DNA from: Candidatus Omnitrophota bacterium
GTDB taxonomy: Bacteria; Omnitrophota; Gorgyraeia; Aquiviventales; Aquiviventaceae
Reading direction: 5' to 3'
NCBI GenBank assembly: GCA_016209275.1
Contig: JACQWM010000030.1
Span: forward strand, 1 to 50,952
Length of the DNA: 50,952 nt
Translations under genes and position numbers: made by a program
Notes under the pieces: generated by a model
Seen by the model: only the letters and a program-made list of their open reading frames with translations
What the model was told of the DNA's origin: nothing
The model's database searches: none
Part shown: piece after piece, positions 40,702 to 49,887 of the stretch
How positions within the stretch are numbered: position 1 is the first letter of the stretch
How the letters are laid out: each line of letters starts with the position of its first letter

Positions 40702-41302
40702 AGAAAAGCTGCTGCATTTGATTCGCCGGCAGGTCCGCCCCGGCCCCCGGAGCGGGGCCGCCGCAGCGGAGGGCGAGTCCGCCGCCCCAAGCCGCCCGGC
40801 AACGGTGTTCATGCCGCAGGTCATCGTGCAGCGGCTCGCTCTGTCCTGGTCGAGCGTTGCGGTGTGGGCGCTAGGGGCCATCTTGATCAGCGAGGTGATC
40901 TGGCTGGTGGCGCAAGCCATCCGGCCGGCACCGCCCATTACGCTGCCGCCGAGCCCGTCGCCGTCAGCGAGCGCGCCGCAAGCGGCCGCAGCCGACGATA
41001 TGCCCTCGATCGCGGCCAGCGCTTCGCCTGCGCTGTTCCAAGCGCCGTCGGCCGCCCCGGCATCAGGGGCCGCCTCGAAAGGCTTGCCCAGCGGTGCCGC
41101 GCGGCAACTGGCCTCGCGACTGAGCCTCATGGGATTGGTGGCCGGCAATCCGCCGCAGGCCATCATCGAGGACGGGCAGACGAAGAAAACGTATTTTGTC
41201 ACGACAGGGCAAGCCGTGGTCGATGGCGCGGTGCTGGAAAGCGTCTCGGAGAATCACGTCACCCTCGATCTTGACGGAGAGAAAATTGAACTCAACTTGT
41301 AA
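40667..41302 (+). CDS. gspC: GspC-like protein with HR/PilP-like domain
   Basis: 211 residues. A cytoplasmic N-terminus, a TM helix (about 60-82), a Pro/Ala/Ser-rich periplasmic linker (about 86-145) and a C-terminal homology-region domain (about 150-211: LSLMGLVAGNPPQAIIEDG, GAVLESVSENHVTLD). No PDZ domain. GspC joins the inner-membrane platform to the secretin N0 domain. ATG 40667 with GAGGAG upstream; a slightly longer frame exists. Confidence 0.82.
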   Translation: MSPDGPTSPPPEEKLLHLIRRQVRPGPRSGAAAAEGESAAPSRPATVFMPQVIVQRLALSWSSVAVWALGAILISEVIWLVAQAIRPAPPITLPPSPSPSASAPQAAAADDMPSIAASASPALFQAPSAAPASGAASKGLPSGAARQLASRLSLMGLVAGNPPQAIIEDGQTKKTYFVTTGQAVVDGAVLESVSENHVTLDLDGEKIELNL

Positions 41303-41344
41303 GCACATAGCAGACAGCACACAGCAGACAGCACACAGCACACC
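41303..41344. repeat. CAGACAGCACACAG tandem repeat
   Basis: CAGACAGCACACAG occurs twice in tandem (41311-41324 and 41325-41338) with partial copies on both sides. It fills the whole gap before the gspD ribosome binding site AGAGGAA. Confidence 0.85.
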
Positions 41345-41354
41345 AAGAGGAACC

Positions 41355-43205
41355 ATGCTGGCGATGGCGGTGGCTGCAACACTCATGAGCGTTGTCGCTC
41401 ATGCGGAGGCGCAAGAACCGAAGATCCCGGTGAGCATTGACGCCCCAGCACCCACCGGGCAGCGCATCTCGCTGGATCTGAAAGGCGTGGACATTCTGGA
41501 TGTCCTGAAACTGTTGTCGCAGAAAAGCGGGCTGAACTTTGTGGCGGGGCGGAATGTCAGCGGCCGCGTGACCATTTTTGTCAATGACGTGGATGTCTGG
41601 GATGCGTTTGAGCTGATCGTCAGCGCCAATGACCTGGCCTATGAACGGCGAGGCGCGATTATCACCGTGATGATGGCGCGGGATTACGAGCTGCTCTACG
41701 GCCAAAAGTTTGATGAGCGCACCCGCACCGCCATGACGCCGCTCAAATACGCCAAGGTGGTGCAAGTCTCCGCCGTGCTCAACCAAATCAAGTCGGCCAT
41801 CGGCCGCGTGGTGGCGGATGAAGCCACCAACACGCTGATCCTCAGCGATACCCCGGATCGGCTTGAGCACATGCAGGACATCCTCACGCAGATCGACCGC
41901 CCCACCCAGTCGCGCGTCTATGTCCTGAGCTATACGGAGGCGGATAAGCTCAAGGAGAAGGTGCAAGAGCTGCTCTCGCCCATCGGCACCTTCACCTTCG
42001 ATGCCCGATCGAACACCGTGGTGATCACCGACTTACGGGAAGTCCTCGAGAAAACCGACCGCGTCATCGAGGCCTTTGACGTGCCGGATGCCCAAGTGCT
42101 GATTGAGGCGAAAATCGTGAAAGTCGACCTCACCAATGCCATGAGCCTTGGGATCGATTGGACCCAGGTGTTTAGCAACGAGTTCGCCTATCGCAATAAC
42201 TTCCGCGTGCTCAGTGATATTGTCGGCACGGCGGTGGCGGGCACCACCGCAACTCCAGGGACCGGCACGGCGGCGACTGGAGCGGCCTTGCGCATCATCA
42301 CCGGCCCGAAAAATCAAACGCAATCGGTCATTGAAGCCCTCAATAAGCTGACGCGCACGGAAACGCTCTCCAGCCCGCGGATCATGGTCTCCAATAAGCA
42401 GGAAGCCAAGATTCTTGTGGGGACCAAAGAAGCCATTGTGTCGACGACGACCACCGTTCCGGCGACCGGATCGACGGTGTCGTCCCCGGAAATCCAGTTC
42501 GTCGATGTCGGCACCAAGCTGTATGTGACGCCGAACATCAAGCGCGATGGCTTGGTCCAAATGAAAATCCGCCCGGAAGTCAGCACTGCAACACCGAGCA
42601 CCCCAGTGACCGGTGTCAGCGTGCCGATTGTCAGTTCCACGGAGGCGGAAACCAATGTCCTGGTCAAAAGCGGGGTCACCATCATCATCGGCGGCTTGAT
42701 GCAAAATAAAGTGGACCGCACCGAGAACCGGGTGCCCTTCATCGGCGAGCTGCCGATTCTCGGCAAGCTCTTCCAAGGCTCGACGGACACGAAGACCAAG
42801 ACAGAGCTCGTCGTTTTTTTAACACCCGAGATTATGATGCCGGACGGTTCGCCCTATATCCCCCCCACCGCCGGATCCGCCTCGCCGTCGGGGGAGATCC
42901 CGACGCTGATCCTGGAAGCGCCGGTGCCGGCCGCCTACCGCGCCATCATCCGCCAGCGGTTCGAAACGCAATTAGCGTCTCAATTGCGCGCGGCCTCGCT
43001 GCCGCAGGGTGCTGTGGCCGTGTCGTTTATTTTAAGCCGGGACGGCCGCGTCGTGGGCGATCCGGACATTACCAGCCAGCAGGGCGAGGCGTTTGTGCGC
43101 GCCGCCCGCATGGCCCTGCAATCGGCAGCACCCTTTCCGCCGTTTCCGCAAGAGGCCGAAGCAGAAAAAATACGATTTCGCGTGGCGATCGACTATAATC
43201 CTTGA
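41355..43205 (+). CDS. gspD: GspD-like secretin with C-terminal TonB-C-like domain
   Basis: 616 residues. Signal peptide (about 1-22, ending AEAQ), an N0/STN-like domain (about 30-100), two further N domains (about 125-260), then the secretin barrel (about 265-500) with the signature VPFIGELPILGKLF. After the barrel, residues about 528-616 look like a TonB C-terminal domain (VSFILSRDGRVVGDPDI, ARMALQSAAPFPPFP, FRVAIDYNP). It forms the outer-membrane exit pore. The extra domain is unusual. ATG 41355 with AGAGGAA upstream is chosen over the longer frame. Confidence 0.9.
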   Translation: MLAMAVAATLMSVVAHAEAQEPKIPVSIDAPAPTGQRISLDLKGVDILDVLKLLSQKSGLNFVAGRNVSGRVTIFVNDVDVWDAFELIVSANDLAYERRGAIITVMMARDYELLYGQKFDERTRTAMTPLKYAKVVQVSAVLNQIKSAIGRVVADEATNTLILSDTPDRLEHMQDILTQIDRPTQSRVYVLSYTEADKLKEKVQELLSPIGTFTFDARSNTVVITDLREVLEKTDRVIEAFDVPDAQVLIEAKIVKVDLTNAMSLGIDWTQVFSNEFAYRNNFRVLSDIVGTAVAGTTATPGTGTAATGAALRIITGPKNQTQSVIEALNKLTRTETLSSPRIMVSNKQEAKILVGTKEAIVSTTTTVPATGSTVSSPEIQFVDVGTKLYVTPNIKRDGLVQMKIRPEVSTATPSTPVTGVSVPIVSSTEAETNVLVKSGVTIIIGGLMQNKVDRTENRVPFIGELPILGKLFQGSTDTKTKTELVVFLTPEIMMPDGSPYIPPTAGSASPSGEIPTLILEAPVPAAYRAIIRQRFETQLASQLRAASLPQGAVAVSFILSRDGRVVGDPDITSQQGEAFVRAARMALQSAAPFPPFPQEAEAEKIRFRVAIDYNP

Positions 43206-43221
43206 ACTGCAGGAGGAGATC

Positions 43222-44019
43222 ATGAGCGCGCAGACCTTATCAGGCACATGGGCGATCATCCTGGGCGCTTCCAGCGGGTTTGGCGCAGCGACGGCGCTGG
43301 AATTGGCCCGGCACGGGGTGAACATCATCGGCGTCCACTTGGATCGGCGCGCGACGCTGGCCAACGTCGAGCAACTCAAAGCCTCAATCCAACAGCTCGG
43401 GACGGAAGCGCTCTTTTTTAATGTCAACGCCGCAGATCCGCTCAAGCGGCAGGATGTGCTGAATGCGGTGCAGCCGAAACTCGGCGGATCACCCGTGACG
43501 GTGCTGCTGCATTCGCTTGCCTTCGGCACGCTCAAGCCCTATGTCGGGCCGGATCCGAAAGAGCGCCTCACCAAAGATCAGATGGAGATGACGCTCGACG
43601 TCATGGCGAACAGCCTCGTGTACTGGGTGCAGGATCTCATCGACCGCAAGATGCTAGGTCGCGGCTCCCGCGTCTTTGCGATGACCAGCTCCGGCGGCAC
43701 GCGCGTCTGGCCGACCTATGGCGCGGTCTCCGCGGCGAAGGCGGCCCTGGAGTCGCATGTCCGGCAGCTCGCACTCGAACTCGCCCCGTATGGGGCGACG
43801 GCGAACTGCATCCGGGCGGGCGTGACGGACACGCCAGCGCTGCGGAAGATCCCCGGCAATGAGCAGATGATGGAGTTCTCAAAGCTGCGCAATCCCTACC
43901 ATCGGCTCACGAGACCTGAGGATGTGGCGAAGGCGATTGCGATCCTCTCCAATTCGGGGGCGGAGTGGGTGACGGGCAACACGATCGGCGTCGACGGCGG
44001 CGAAGATATCGTCGGCTGA
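43222..44019 (+). CDS. enoyl-ACP reductase-like SDR (FabI/FabL type)
   Basis: 265 residues. Rossmann motif GASSGFGAA near 15, LLHSLAFG, and a catalytic Tyr166-x6-Lys173 spacing (YGAVSAAK). Y-x6-K is the FabI/FabL enoyl reductase signature, whereas ordinary SDRs use Y-x3-K. It should reduce enoyl-ACP in fatty acid elongation; the shorter FabI lid and SDR-like body suggest FabL. Strong RBS AGGAGGAG 5 bases before the ATG. It is 16 bases after gspD and 5 bases before smc. Confidence 0.78.
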   Translation: MSAQTLSGTWAIILGASSGFGAATALELARHGVNIIGVHLDRRATLANVEQLKASIQQLGTEALFFNVNAADPLKRQDVLNAVQPKLGGSPVTVLLHSLAFGTLKPYVGPDPKERLTKDQMEMTLDVMANSLVYWVQDLIDRKMLGRGSRVFAMTSSGGTRVWPTYGAVSAAKAALESHVRQLALELAPYGATANCIRAGVTDTPALRKIPGNEQMMEFSKLRNPYHRLTRPEDVAKAIAILSNSGAEWVTGNTIGVDGGEDIVG

Positions 44020-44024
44020 GTCTC

Positions 44025-47000
44025 ATGCGCGTTAAAAAACTCGACATTTTCGGCTTCAAGTCATTCTGCAAGAAAACGACGATCCACTTTGAGCCCGGCG
44101 TCACCGCCATCGTCGGTCCGAATGGGAGCGGGAAGAGTAATATTGTCGATAGCATCCGGTGGGTGCTAGGCGAGCATAATCCGCGCGACGTCCGGGCGCC
44201 CCGCCTTGAAGATGTGATCTTTAACGGCACCGACGCGGTGGCGCCCCTCTCGATGGCCGACGTCACCCTGACCATCGATAACTCCCAAGGGCTCATGCCG
44301 ATTGCCTTCACCGAAGTGGCCATCACCCGGCGCGTCTACCGCTCCGGCGAAAGCGAATGCTTCATCAACCAAAGCCCCTGCCGCTTGAAAGACATCCAAG
44401 AGCTCTTCCTCGGCACCGGCCTTGGCGGCGGCAACTACGCCATCATCGAGCAGGGCCACATCGACATGATTCTCTCCTCGAAACCGGAGGAGCGGCGCAA
44501 GGTCTTCGAAGAAGCCAGCGGGGTCGCCAAATACCTGGCCAAAAAACACGAGACGATGCGCCGGCTGGATGAAGTCGAGGAGCACCTGATTCGCATCGCG
44601 GATATCATCGGGGAGGTGCGGCGCCAGGTCGCGGCGCTTGAGCGGGCGGCCAATAAGGCCCGGCAGTATCAAGCGCAATGGGAGCAGCTCAAGCAATCGG
44701 AGCTGCGGTTGGCCGTTGACGAAATATCCTCGGGGGCTACGCGCGCGGCCCAGGCCGAAGCGCAACTCAAAACCCTGCAGGAGCAGCGGCAGCAGCTTGA
44801 GCAGGAAAAGCAAACCCACATGGCCTCGCTCGAAACGCTCAATGCCTCGGTCTCGGCGATGCAGCAGCAGGCCCAGGCGGCCCGCGCCAAGGTGGCGGAG
44901 TGTGTGAGCCAGATGGAGCAGCATGAGAGCCAGTCGGCGCTGAAGACGCGCTGGATTGACGAGGTGGCCGCATCACACCGGCAGATGGCGCTCGAGGAGC
45001 AGCGTCTGCAGGAGCGCCTCGGCCATCTGGAGCAGGAGGCCGCGCGGGTGGACGGCGCCCTCGCGGAGTTGCGCGCGCAACAGGAGACCATCCGCGGCCA
45101 GTTGGCGCAGCACGATCAGGAACGCGCCGGCCTTGAGGCGGCGATCGCCCAAGCCCTTCAGGCGGTCACGGCGGCCAAAGCCCGGCTCTTTGAAGTGGCG
45201 AGCAATGCGACCGCGCAACGCAATCAGGTGACCGAGTTGACCTCAAGGCTTCAGGGGATCAGCGCGCACATCGCGCGCCTTGAGACGCACGATCAGCACG
45301 ACCACGCGAAGCGCGAGGACCTCCTTGCGCGGCACCACCAGCTCACACAGGAGCGCGACACGCTGCGCGCCGCCTATGAGGAGGTCCAGGGCCGAGCGGG
45401 AACGGCGCAACAAGCATTAGAGGTGGCTGGGGTGCGGCGGCACGAGCTCTCCGGAGAGCTGCATCAGCTGCGGGATCATCTCGCGCGCGCGCGCGCTCAA
45501 GCCGGACTCTTCGAAGAAGTCTGGCGGCGCCATGAAGGGTTTTCCGAGACGATCAAAGTGTTGCTGCAGCAGTCGATTGACGGCGTCATCGGGCCGCTGG
45601 TGGATGTGGTGCAGCCCGTGGCGGGCTATGAAGCCGTCGTCGAATCCGCCCTCGGGCCATTAGCCGATGCCTTGGTGGTGAAAGATCGTGAGGTCTTATC
45701 ACGGTGCCGCGAGATTATCACCGCGCAACAGCTTGAAGGTTGCCGATTTCTCGTCTTGTCCGATTGCCCATCATCGGTCTCAGCGATGGAGCCGCGCTCC
45801 GCCCAGGCGGCCGCCTCGGGGGCGGTGAAACAGTACCTGCGCACCGAGCCGCAGTATCAGCCCTTGATGGACTGGGTGCTCAATGATTCCTGGATGGTGG
45901 ATGATCTAGCCCGCCTGATGGGGCTGCCGGCAGCGCCGCAGGGCCGGTTTATCAGCCGCAAGGGCGATCGGTGGGATCGGCGCTCATGGCGGTTTCGCGG
46001 AACGCCTGCGGCTGCCCAGAGCCGCTTAGGCCGCAAGCAGCGATGGGAGCAAACACAAGCGCAGCGCGCCGCCCTGGAGCAGGAGTTTCAGGAGGTCGAC
46101 ACGCAAGCTAAAGCGGCGGAGACGGCATGGCAGCAGCGGCTCAGCGAATGCGAAGCCGCCAAAGGGGAGCTCTCGCATGTGGCACCGGCCCTGCACGCAC
46201 TTGACGCGCAGGCCGCGCAGCTCGCGCTCGAGCAGCAGCGTCTTGAGGCCGAGCAGGCGGCGCGGCACCTTGAGCAGCAGGAGCTGCAACGCTTGCGCGA
46301 TGAACTGGCGGCGGCCCTGCAGATGGCTGAGGCCGCATCACGATTGGCCGCCGAGCAGCAGCGCGCCATCGAGCAATCTTTAGCGCAGGCTCAGGCCTCG
46401 CGCGAAGACGCCGAGCAGCGGCATCAACACGCCGTGATGGCGCGCGCGCAAGTCGACGCGTCATGGCAGTCGCTGATCGAGCGGGTGAGCACGCTGACCG
46501 CCCGCCAGCGCGAGCTGGCCGCGGATCGCCAGCAAGCACTCCAGCAGCAGTCGGAGAAATCCGCTCAACGGCAAGAGGCCCAGCAGCGTTCGCAGGACCT
46601 TGCGGCCCAAGTGCAGGAACATCGCGAGAGCAGCCGGCGTCTTGGCGAGGAACGGCATGAGCGTGAGCGCGATGCGGAAACGCTTGGCCAGTCGTTAGCC
46701 GGGGAAGAAGCGAAGCGCAACGACATCCTGCCGCGTCTGTTGGCGGTTGAGCAGCAGCTCTCCAGCCTCGCCCAGCAGATCCAAGAGCAGAGCCAGCAAC
46801 TCTCCGAGCGCGCGTTTCGGCGCACGCGCCTTATCGAACGGCTCAAGGAGCTCTACCGTATTGACGATGCGACCCTGCAGGCGGAGCAGCTCTCCGAGGC
46901 GGCGCCGCTCACTGACGAACAGCGCGCCGCCATGGCCGAGCAGGTCCAGAAGCTGCGCGCCAAATTGGAGAGTCTTGGGCCCGTCAGCTTAGGGTCAGCC

Positions 47001-47609
47001 GAGGAATATGATGAGCTCAAGCGCCGCCTGGACTTTCTGCAAACGCAGCAGCAGGATTTGGCTCACGCGCGCGATGACTTGAAAGCCTCCATCACGCAGA
47101 TCAACCGCACCGCGCGCAGCCAGTTCCGCGAAACCTTCGAGCGGATCAGGCAGGAGTTCCAAGGCTACTACGCGCGGCTGTTCCAGGGCGGAGAAGCGAA
47201 TCTGATCCTGATGGACGAAGAGGATGTGCTGGAGTCCGGCATCGACATCATTGCCCGCCCGCCCGGCAAGCGGCTGCAGAGTATCAGCCTGCTCTCGGGC
47301 GGTGAGCGGGCCCTCACGGCGGTCGCCCTCTTGTTTGCGCTCTTTAAGGTCCGGCCATCGCCGTTATGCATCCTGGATGAAATCGACGCGCCCCTGGATG
47401 AGGCCAACGTGGATCGGTTTACCCGCGTGCTGGAAGAGTTCCTGACCCTCTCACAATTCATCCTCATCACGCACAACAAGAAAACCATCACCAAGGCCGA
47501 TTGCCTCTACGGCGTCACCATGGAGGAAGCCGGCATCTCCAAAATCCTCTCCGCCAAGCTCTCCCAGTCCGACCGTCCCGCCCCAGCCGCCGTTGCCGCC
47601 GCGTCCTAA
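44025..47609 (+). CDS. smc: SMC chromosome segregation ATPase
   Basis: 1194 residues, full length. Head: Walker A GPNGSGKSN (31-39) and the Q-loop region near 140. Long coiled coils at about 170-500 and 675-1020. Hinge at about 504-670 (SIDGVIGPLVDVVQP). C-terminal head with signature LLSGGERAL near 1090 and Walker B LCILDEIDAPLDEANV near 1115. It loads on DNA with ScpA and ScpB to organise the chromosome. Starts 5 bases after the enoyl reductase gene. Confidence 0.97.
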   Translation: MRVKKLDIFGFKSFCKKTTIHFEPGVTAIVGPNGSGKSNIVDSIRWVLGEHNPRDVRAPRLEDVIFNGTDAVAPLSMADVTLTIDNSQGLMPIAFTEVAITRRVYRSGESECFINQSPCRLKDIQELFLGTGLGGGNYAIIEQGHIDMILSSKPEERRKVFEEASGVAKYLAKKHETMRRLDEVEEHLIRIADIIGEVRRQVAALERAANKARQYQAQWEQLKQSELRLAVDEISSGATRAAQAEAQLKTLQEQRQQLEQEKQTHMASLETLNASVSAMQQQAQAARAKVAECVSQMEQHESQSALKTRWIDEVAASHRQMALEEQRLQERLGHLEQEAARVDGALAELRAQQETIRGQLAQHDQERAGLEAAIAQALQAVTAAKARLFEVASNATAQRNQVTELTSRLQGISAHIARLETHDQHDHAKREDLLARHHQLTQERDTLRAAYEEVQGRAGTAQQALEVAGVRRHELSGELHQLRDHLARARAQAGLFEEVWRRHEGFSETIKVLLQQSIDGVIGPLVDVVQPVAGYEAVVESALGPLADALVVKDREVLSRCREIITAQQLEGCRFLVLSDCPSSVSAMEPRSAQAAASGAVKQYLRTEPQYQPLMDWVLNDSWMVDDLARLMGLPAAPQGRFISRKGDRWDRRSWRFRGTPAAAQSRLGRKQRWEQTQAQRAALEQEFQEVDTQAKAAETAWQQRLSECEAAKGELSHVAPALHALDAQAAQLALEQQRLEAEQAARHLEQQELQRLRDELAAALQMAEAASRLAAEQQRAIEQSLAQAQASREDAEQRHQHAVMARAQVDASWQSLIERVSTLTARQRELAADRQQALQQQSEKSAQRQEAQQRSQDLAAQVQEHRESSRRLGEERHERERDAETLGQSLAGEEAKRNDILPRLLAVEQQLSSLAQQIQEQSQQLSERAFRRTRLIERLKELYRIDDATLQAEQLSEAAPLTDEQRAAMAEQVQKLRAKLESLGPVSLGSAEEYDELKRRLDFLQTQQQDLAHARDDLKASITQINRTARSQFRETFERIRQEFQGYYARLFQGGEANLILMDEEDVLESGIDIIARPPGKRLQSISLLSGGERALTAVALLFALFKVRPSPLCILDEIDAPLDEANVDRFTRVLEEFLTLSQFILITHNKKTITKADCLYGVTMEEAGISKILSAKLSQSDRPAPAAVAAAS

Positions 47610-47615
47610 GCGAAG

Positions 47616-47644
47616 TTGACCCTTGTGGCGCAAGGGGATATACT
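47616..47644 (+). promoter_or_regulatory. promoter of the ribBA operon (nearly leaderless)
   Basis: TTGACC (47616-47621), a 17-base spacer, TATACT (47639-47644). The ATG at 47656 is about 5 bases from the expected start site, leaving no room for an FMN riboswitch or a ribosome binding site. Confidence 0.72.
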
Positions 47645-47655
47645 AATTTACTTTC

Positions 47656-48873
47656 ATGGCCGACGCTCCATTTCACCCTATTTCAGAGATTCTCGACGAA
47701 GTTCGACAGGGGCGCCTCGTGATCGTGGTCGATGACGGCGACCGCGAAAACGAAGGCGACCTCGTGCTGGCGGCTTCGTTTGCGACACCGGAGCACATCA
47801 GTTTTATGGCCACGCATGGGCGCGGCATCATCTGCGCGCCGATGGACGGCCGCGTCTTGGATCGGCTCAGCCTGCATCCAATGGTCAGCCCGTCGGAAGA
47901 TCCGATGAAAACCGCCTGGACCGTCTCCGTCGATGCGCGGCGCGGCGTGACCACCGGCATTTCGGCCCATGACCGGGCGCGGACGATTGCCGTGTTGACC
48001 GATCCGGCGAGCGCGCCGAGCGATCTGGCTCGGCCCGGCCACGTCTTTCCCCTCCGAGCCAAAGAGGGCGGGGTGCTGCGGCGCGCAGGACACACCGAGG
48101 CGGCCGTGGATCTGGCACGGCTTGCCGGGCTGCCGCCGGGAGGCGTCATCTGCGAGATCATGAAGGATGACGGCACGATGGCGCGCCGGGAAGATCTGCT
48201 GGCCTTTGCGCAGCAGCACGGGCTGAAGATCTGCACGATTGCAAGCCTGATTGAATACCGCCGGCGATTTGAGAAGCTGGTCCACCGCGTCGCCGAAACA
48301 AAGCTGCCGACCGAGGCCGGAGAGTTTCAGCTCGTGCTGTATGAGACCACGATCGATGATCGCCAGCACCTTGCCCTCGTCAAAGGCGATGTGGCCGATG
48401 GACAGCCCGCCTTGGTGCGCGTGCACTCCCAATGCCTGACCGGCGATGTGTTCAGCAGCCTGCGGTGCGACTGCGGCCCACAGCTTTCGCGCGCCATGGA
48501 GCAGATCGCCGAGGCCGGGCGCGGTGTGGTCCTCTATATCAACCAGGAAGGCCGCGGGATCGGCTTGGCGAATAAACTCAAGGCCTACGCGCTGCAGGAT
48601 CAGGGCCTGGATACCGTCGAGGCGAATGCAGCACTTGGCTTCGGACCGGATCTGCGCGATTACGGCATCGGCGCGCAAATCCTCGTCGATCTCGGGCTGA
48701 AAGATCTGCGATTGCTCACCAATAATCCTCGCAAGATCGTCGGGCTGGAAGGCTACGGGCTGCGGGTCATTGAGCGCGTGCCCATTGAAATCGCCCCGCG
48801 ACCGGAGAACGCGCGCTACCTGGACACCAAGCGCGAGAAGCTTGGCCACTGGCTCTCCGGCAACTCGGGGTGA
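47656..48873 (+). CDS. ribBA: RibBA, DHBP synthase / GTP cyclohydrolase II
   Basis: 405 residues, the usual fusion. N-terminal 3,4-dihydroxy-2-butanone-4-phosphate synthase (1-205): [35 protein letters not shown]-terminal GTP cyclohydrolase II (206-405): [10 protein letters not shown] and SLRCDCG with the three zinc cysteines, [16 protein letters not shown]. It gives both precursors of riboflavin. Followed after 3 bases by ribH. No FMN riboswitch precedes it. Confidence 0.96.
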   Translation: MADAPFHPISEILDEVRQGRLVIVVDDGDRENEGDLVLAASFATPEHISFMATHGRGIICAPMDGRVLDRLSLHPMVSPSEDPMKTAWTVSVDARRGVTTGISAHDRARTIAVLTDPASAPSDLARPGHVFPLRAKEGGVLRRAGHTEAAVDLARLAGLPPGGVICEIMKDDGTMARREDLLAFAQQHGLKICTIASLIEYRRRFEKLVHRVAETKLPTEAGEFQLVLYETTIDDRQHLALVKGDVADGQPALVRVHSQCLTGDVFSSLRCDCGPQLSRAMEQIAEAGRGVVLYINQEGRGIGLANKLKAYALQDQGLDTVEANAALGFGPDLRDYGIGAQILVDLGLKDLRLLTNNPRKIVGLEGYGLRVIERVPIEIAPRPENARYLDTKREKLGHWLSGNSG

Positions 48874-48876
48874 GCG

Positions 48877-49335
48877 ATGCCTCGCCAGCCGTGGGCCGAG
48901 ACCCGGGTGGTGATCGTGGCCGCCCGGTTTCATGCCGCACTCACGCAAGCGCTCGTGCGCGGCGCGCGGCGGACCTTGCGGCGCGCCGGCATCCTTCCGC
49001 AGCATCTCGACATCATCTGGGTCCCGGGGGCTTTTGAGCTGCCCGTGGTGGCCTCGCACGTGGCCCACAGCCATCGAGCACCCGATGCCATCGTGGCCGT
49101 CGGAGTCTTGATCCGCGGCGAGACGGTGCAGCACGAAGTGATCGCCCATGCGGTGGCTCAAGGGCTCGGAGCGGTGAGTGTCGCGACCGGCCTGCCGGTG
49201 ACATTCGGCGTGATCGTGGCCGACACCCTCGAGCAAGCCAAGGCGCGCGCGGGGGGCAGGGTCGGTAATCGCGGCGCTGAGGCGGCCATGGCGGCTCTCG
49301 CCGTCCTCAACGTATTCAAGAAATGCAATGTGTGA
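48877..49335 (+). CDS. ribH: RibH, 6,7-dimethyl-8-ribityllumazine synthase
   Basis: 152 residues. Family motifs: VIVAARFH near the N-terminus, VPGAFELP, GVLIRGETVQHEVI with the catalytic His, GLPVTFGV, and GNRGAEAA. It condenses the RibB product with the pyrimidine intermediate to lumazine. Same transcript as ribBA, 3 bases apart. ribD and ribE are not in the window. Confidence 0.95.
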   Translation: MPRQPWAETRVVIVAARFHAALTQALVRGARRTLRRAGILPQHLDIIWVPGAFELPVVASHVAHSHRAPDAIVAVGVLIRGETVQHEVIAHAVAQGLGAVSVATGLPVTFGVIVADTLEQAKARAGGRVGNRGAEAAMAALAVLNVFKKCNV

Positions 49336-49336
49336 A

Positions 49337-49455
49337 CTGCGACACATGACCCATGACACAAGACACACGATGCATGACACACGACGCATGACACATGGCG
49401 CACGACAAAGACCGTTTTTGGTCATGTGTCATGTGTCTTGTGTCGTGTGTCGCAG
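49337..49455. repeat. long ACACATGAC/GTCATGTGT inverted repeat
   Basis: The whole gap between ribH and nusB is built of CGACACATGACACAAGA-type words, then the inverted form. The outer arms CTGCGACACA (49337-49346) and TGTGTCGCAG (49446-49455) are perfect. It may form a large imperfect hairpin. Another satellite-like intergenic element. Confidence 0.9.
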
Positions 49456-49464
49456 TTGAGAACT

Positions 49465-49887
49465 ATGCGAGGCCGAAGCCAGGCCAGGGAATTTGCGCTC
49501 CAAATGTTGTATCAGCTGGATCTGCGCCGCGGCGCCGACGCCCGGCAGATTCTCGACGAGTTTTGGCAGGAGCAGCGAGCCCCCGAGGAGATCAAGGCGT
49601 ACGCGAACCAGCTGTTTTCCGGCACCGCGGAGGCGTTGCCGAGCATCGATCCGATGATCGCCGGTTTTGCGAATAATTGGGACATGAAACGCATGGCGGT
49701 GATTGACCGCAACATTCTGCGCCTCGGCGCCTATGAGCTGCTGCATGTGGCGGAAGTGCCCCCCAAAGTCTGCCTCAATGAGGCGATTGAGCTGGCGAAG
49801 CGCTACGGCGATGCGGAATCCAGCAAATTCATCAACGGCATCCTCGACACCATCCATAAAACCCATGCCCGCCCTGCCGTCTCCTAA
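49465..49887 (+). CDS. nusB: NusB, transcription antitermination factor
   Basis: 140 residues, all-helical. RSQAREFALQMLYQLDL at the N-terminus, AVIDRNILRLGAYELL, PPKVCLNEAIELAKRYG and SSKFINGILD are the standard NusB signatures. It binds boxA RNA with NusE (S10) during rRNA transcription. The ribH-nusB order is common in bacteria. The longer frame from 49426 would translate the repeat, so the ATG at 49465 is used. It overlaps the PHP gene by 23 bases. Confidence 0.95.
   Translation: MRGRSQAREFALQMLYQLDLRRGADARQILDEFWQEQRAPEEIKAYANQLFSGTAEALPSIDPMIAGFANNWDMKRMAVIDRNILRLGAYELLHVAEVPPKVCLNEAIELAKRYGDAESSKFINGILDTIHKTHARPAVS

Noticed and set aside
41303-41344. CRISPR-like tandem repeats (also 36020-36051 and 49337-49455)
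   Set aside because: Units are 7-14 bases, contiguous, without unique spacers and with no cas genes.
47609-47655. FMN riboswitch upstream of ribBA
   Set aside because: Only 46 bases separate smc from ribBA and they hold the promoter; no RFN element fits.
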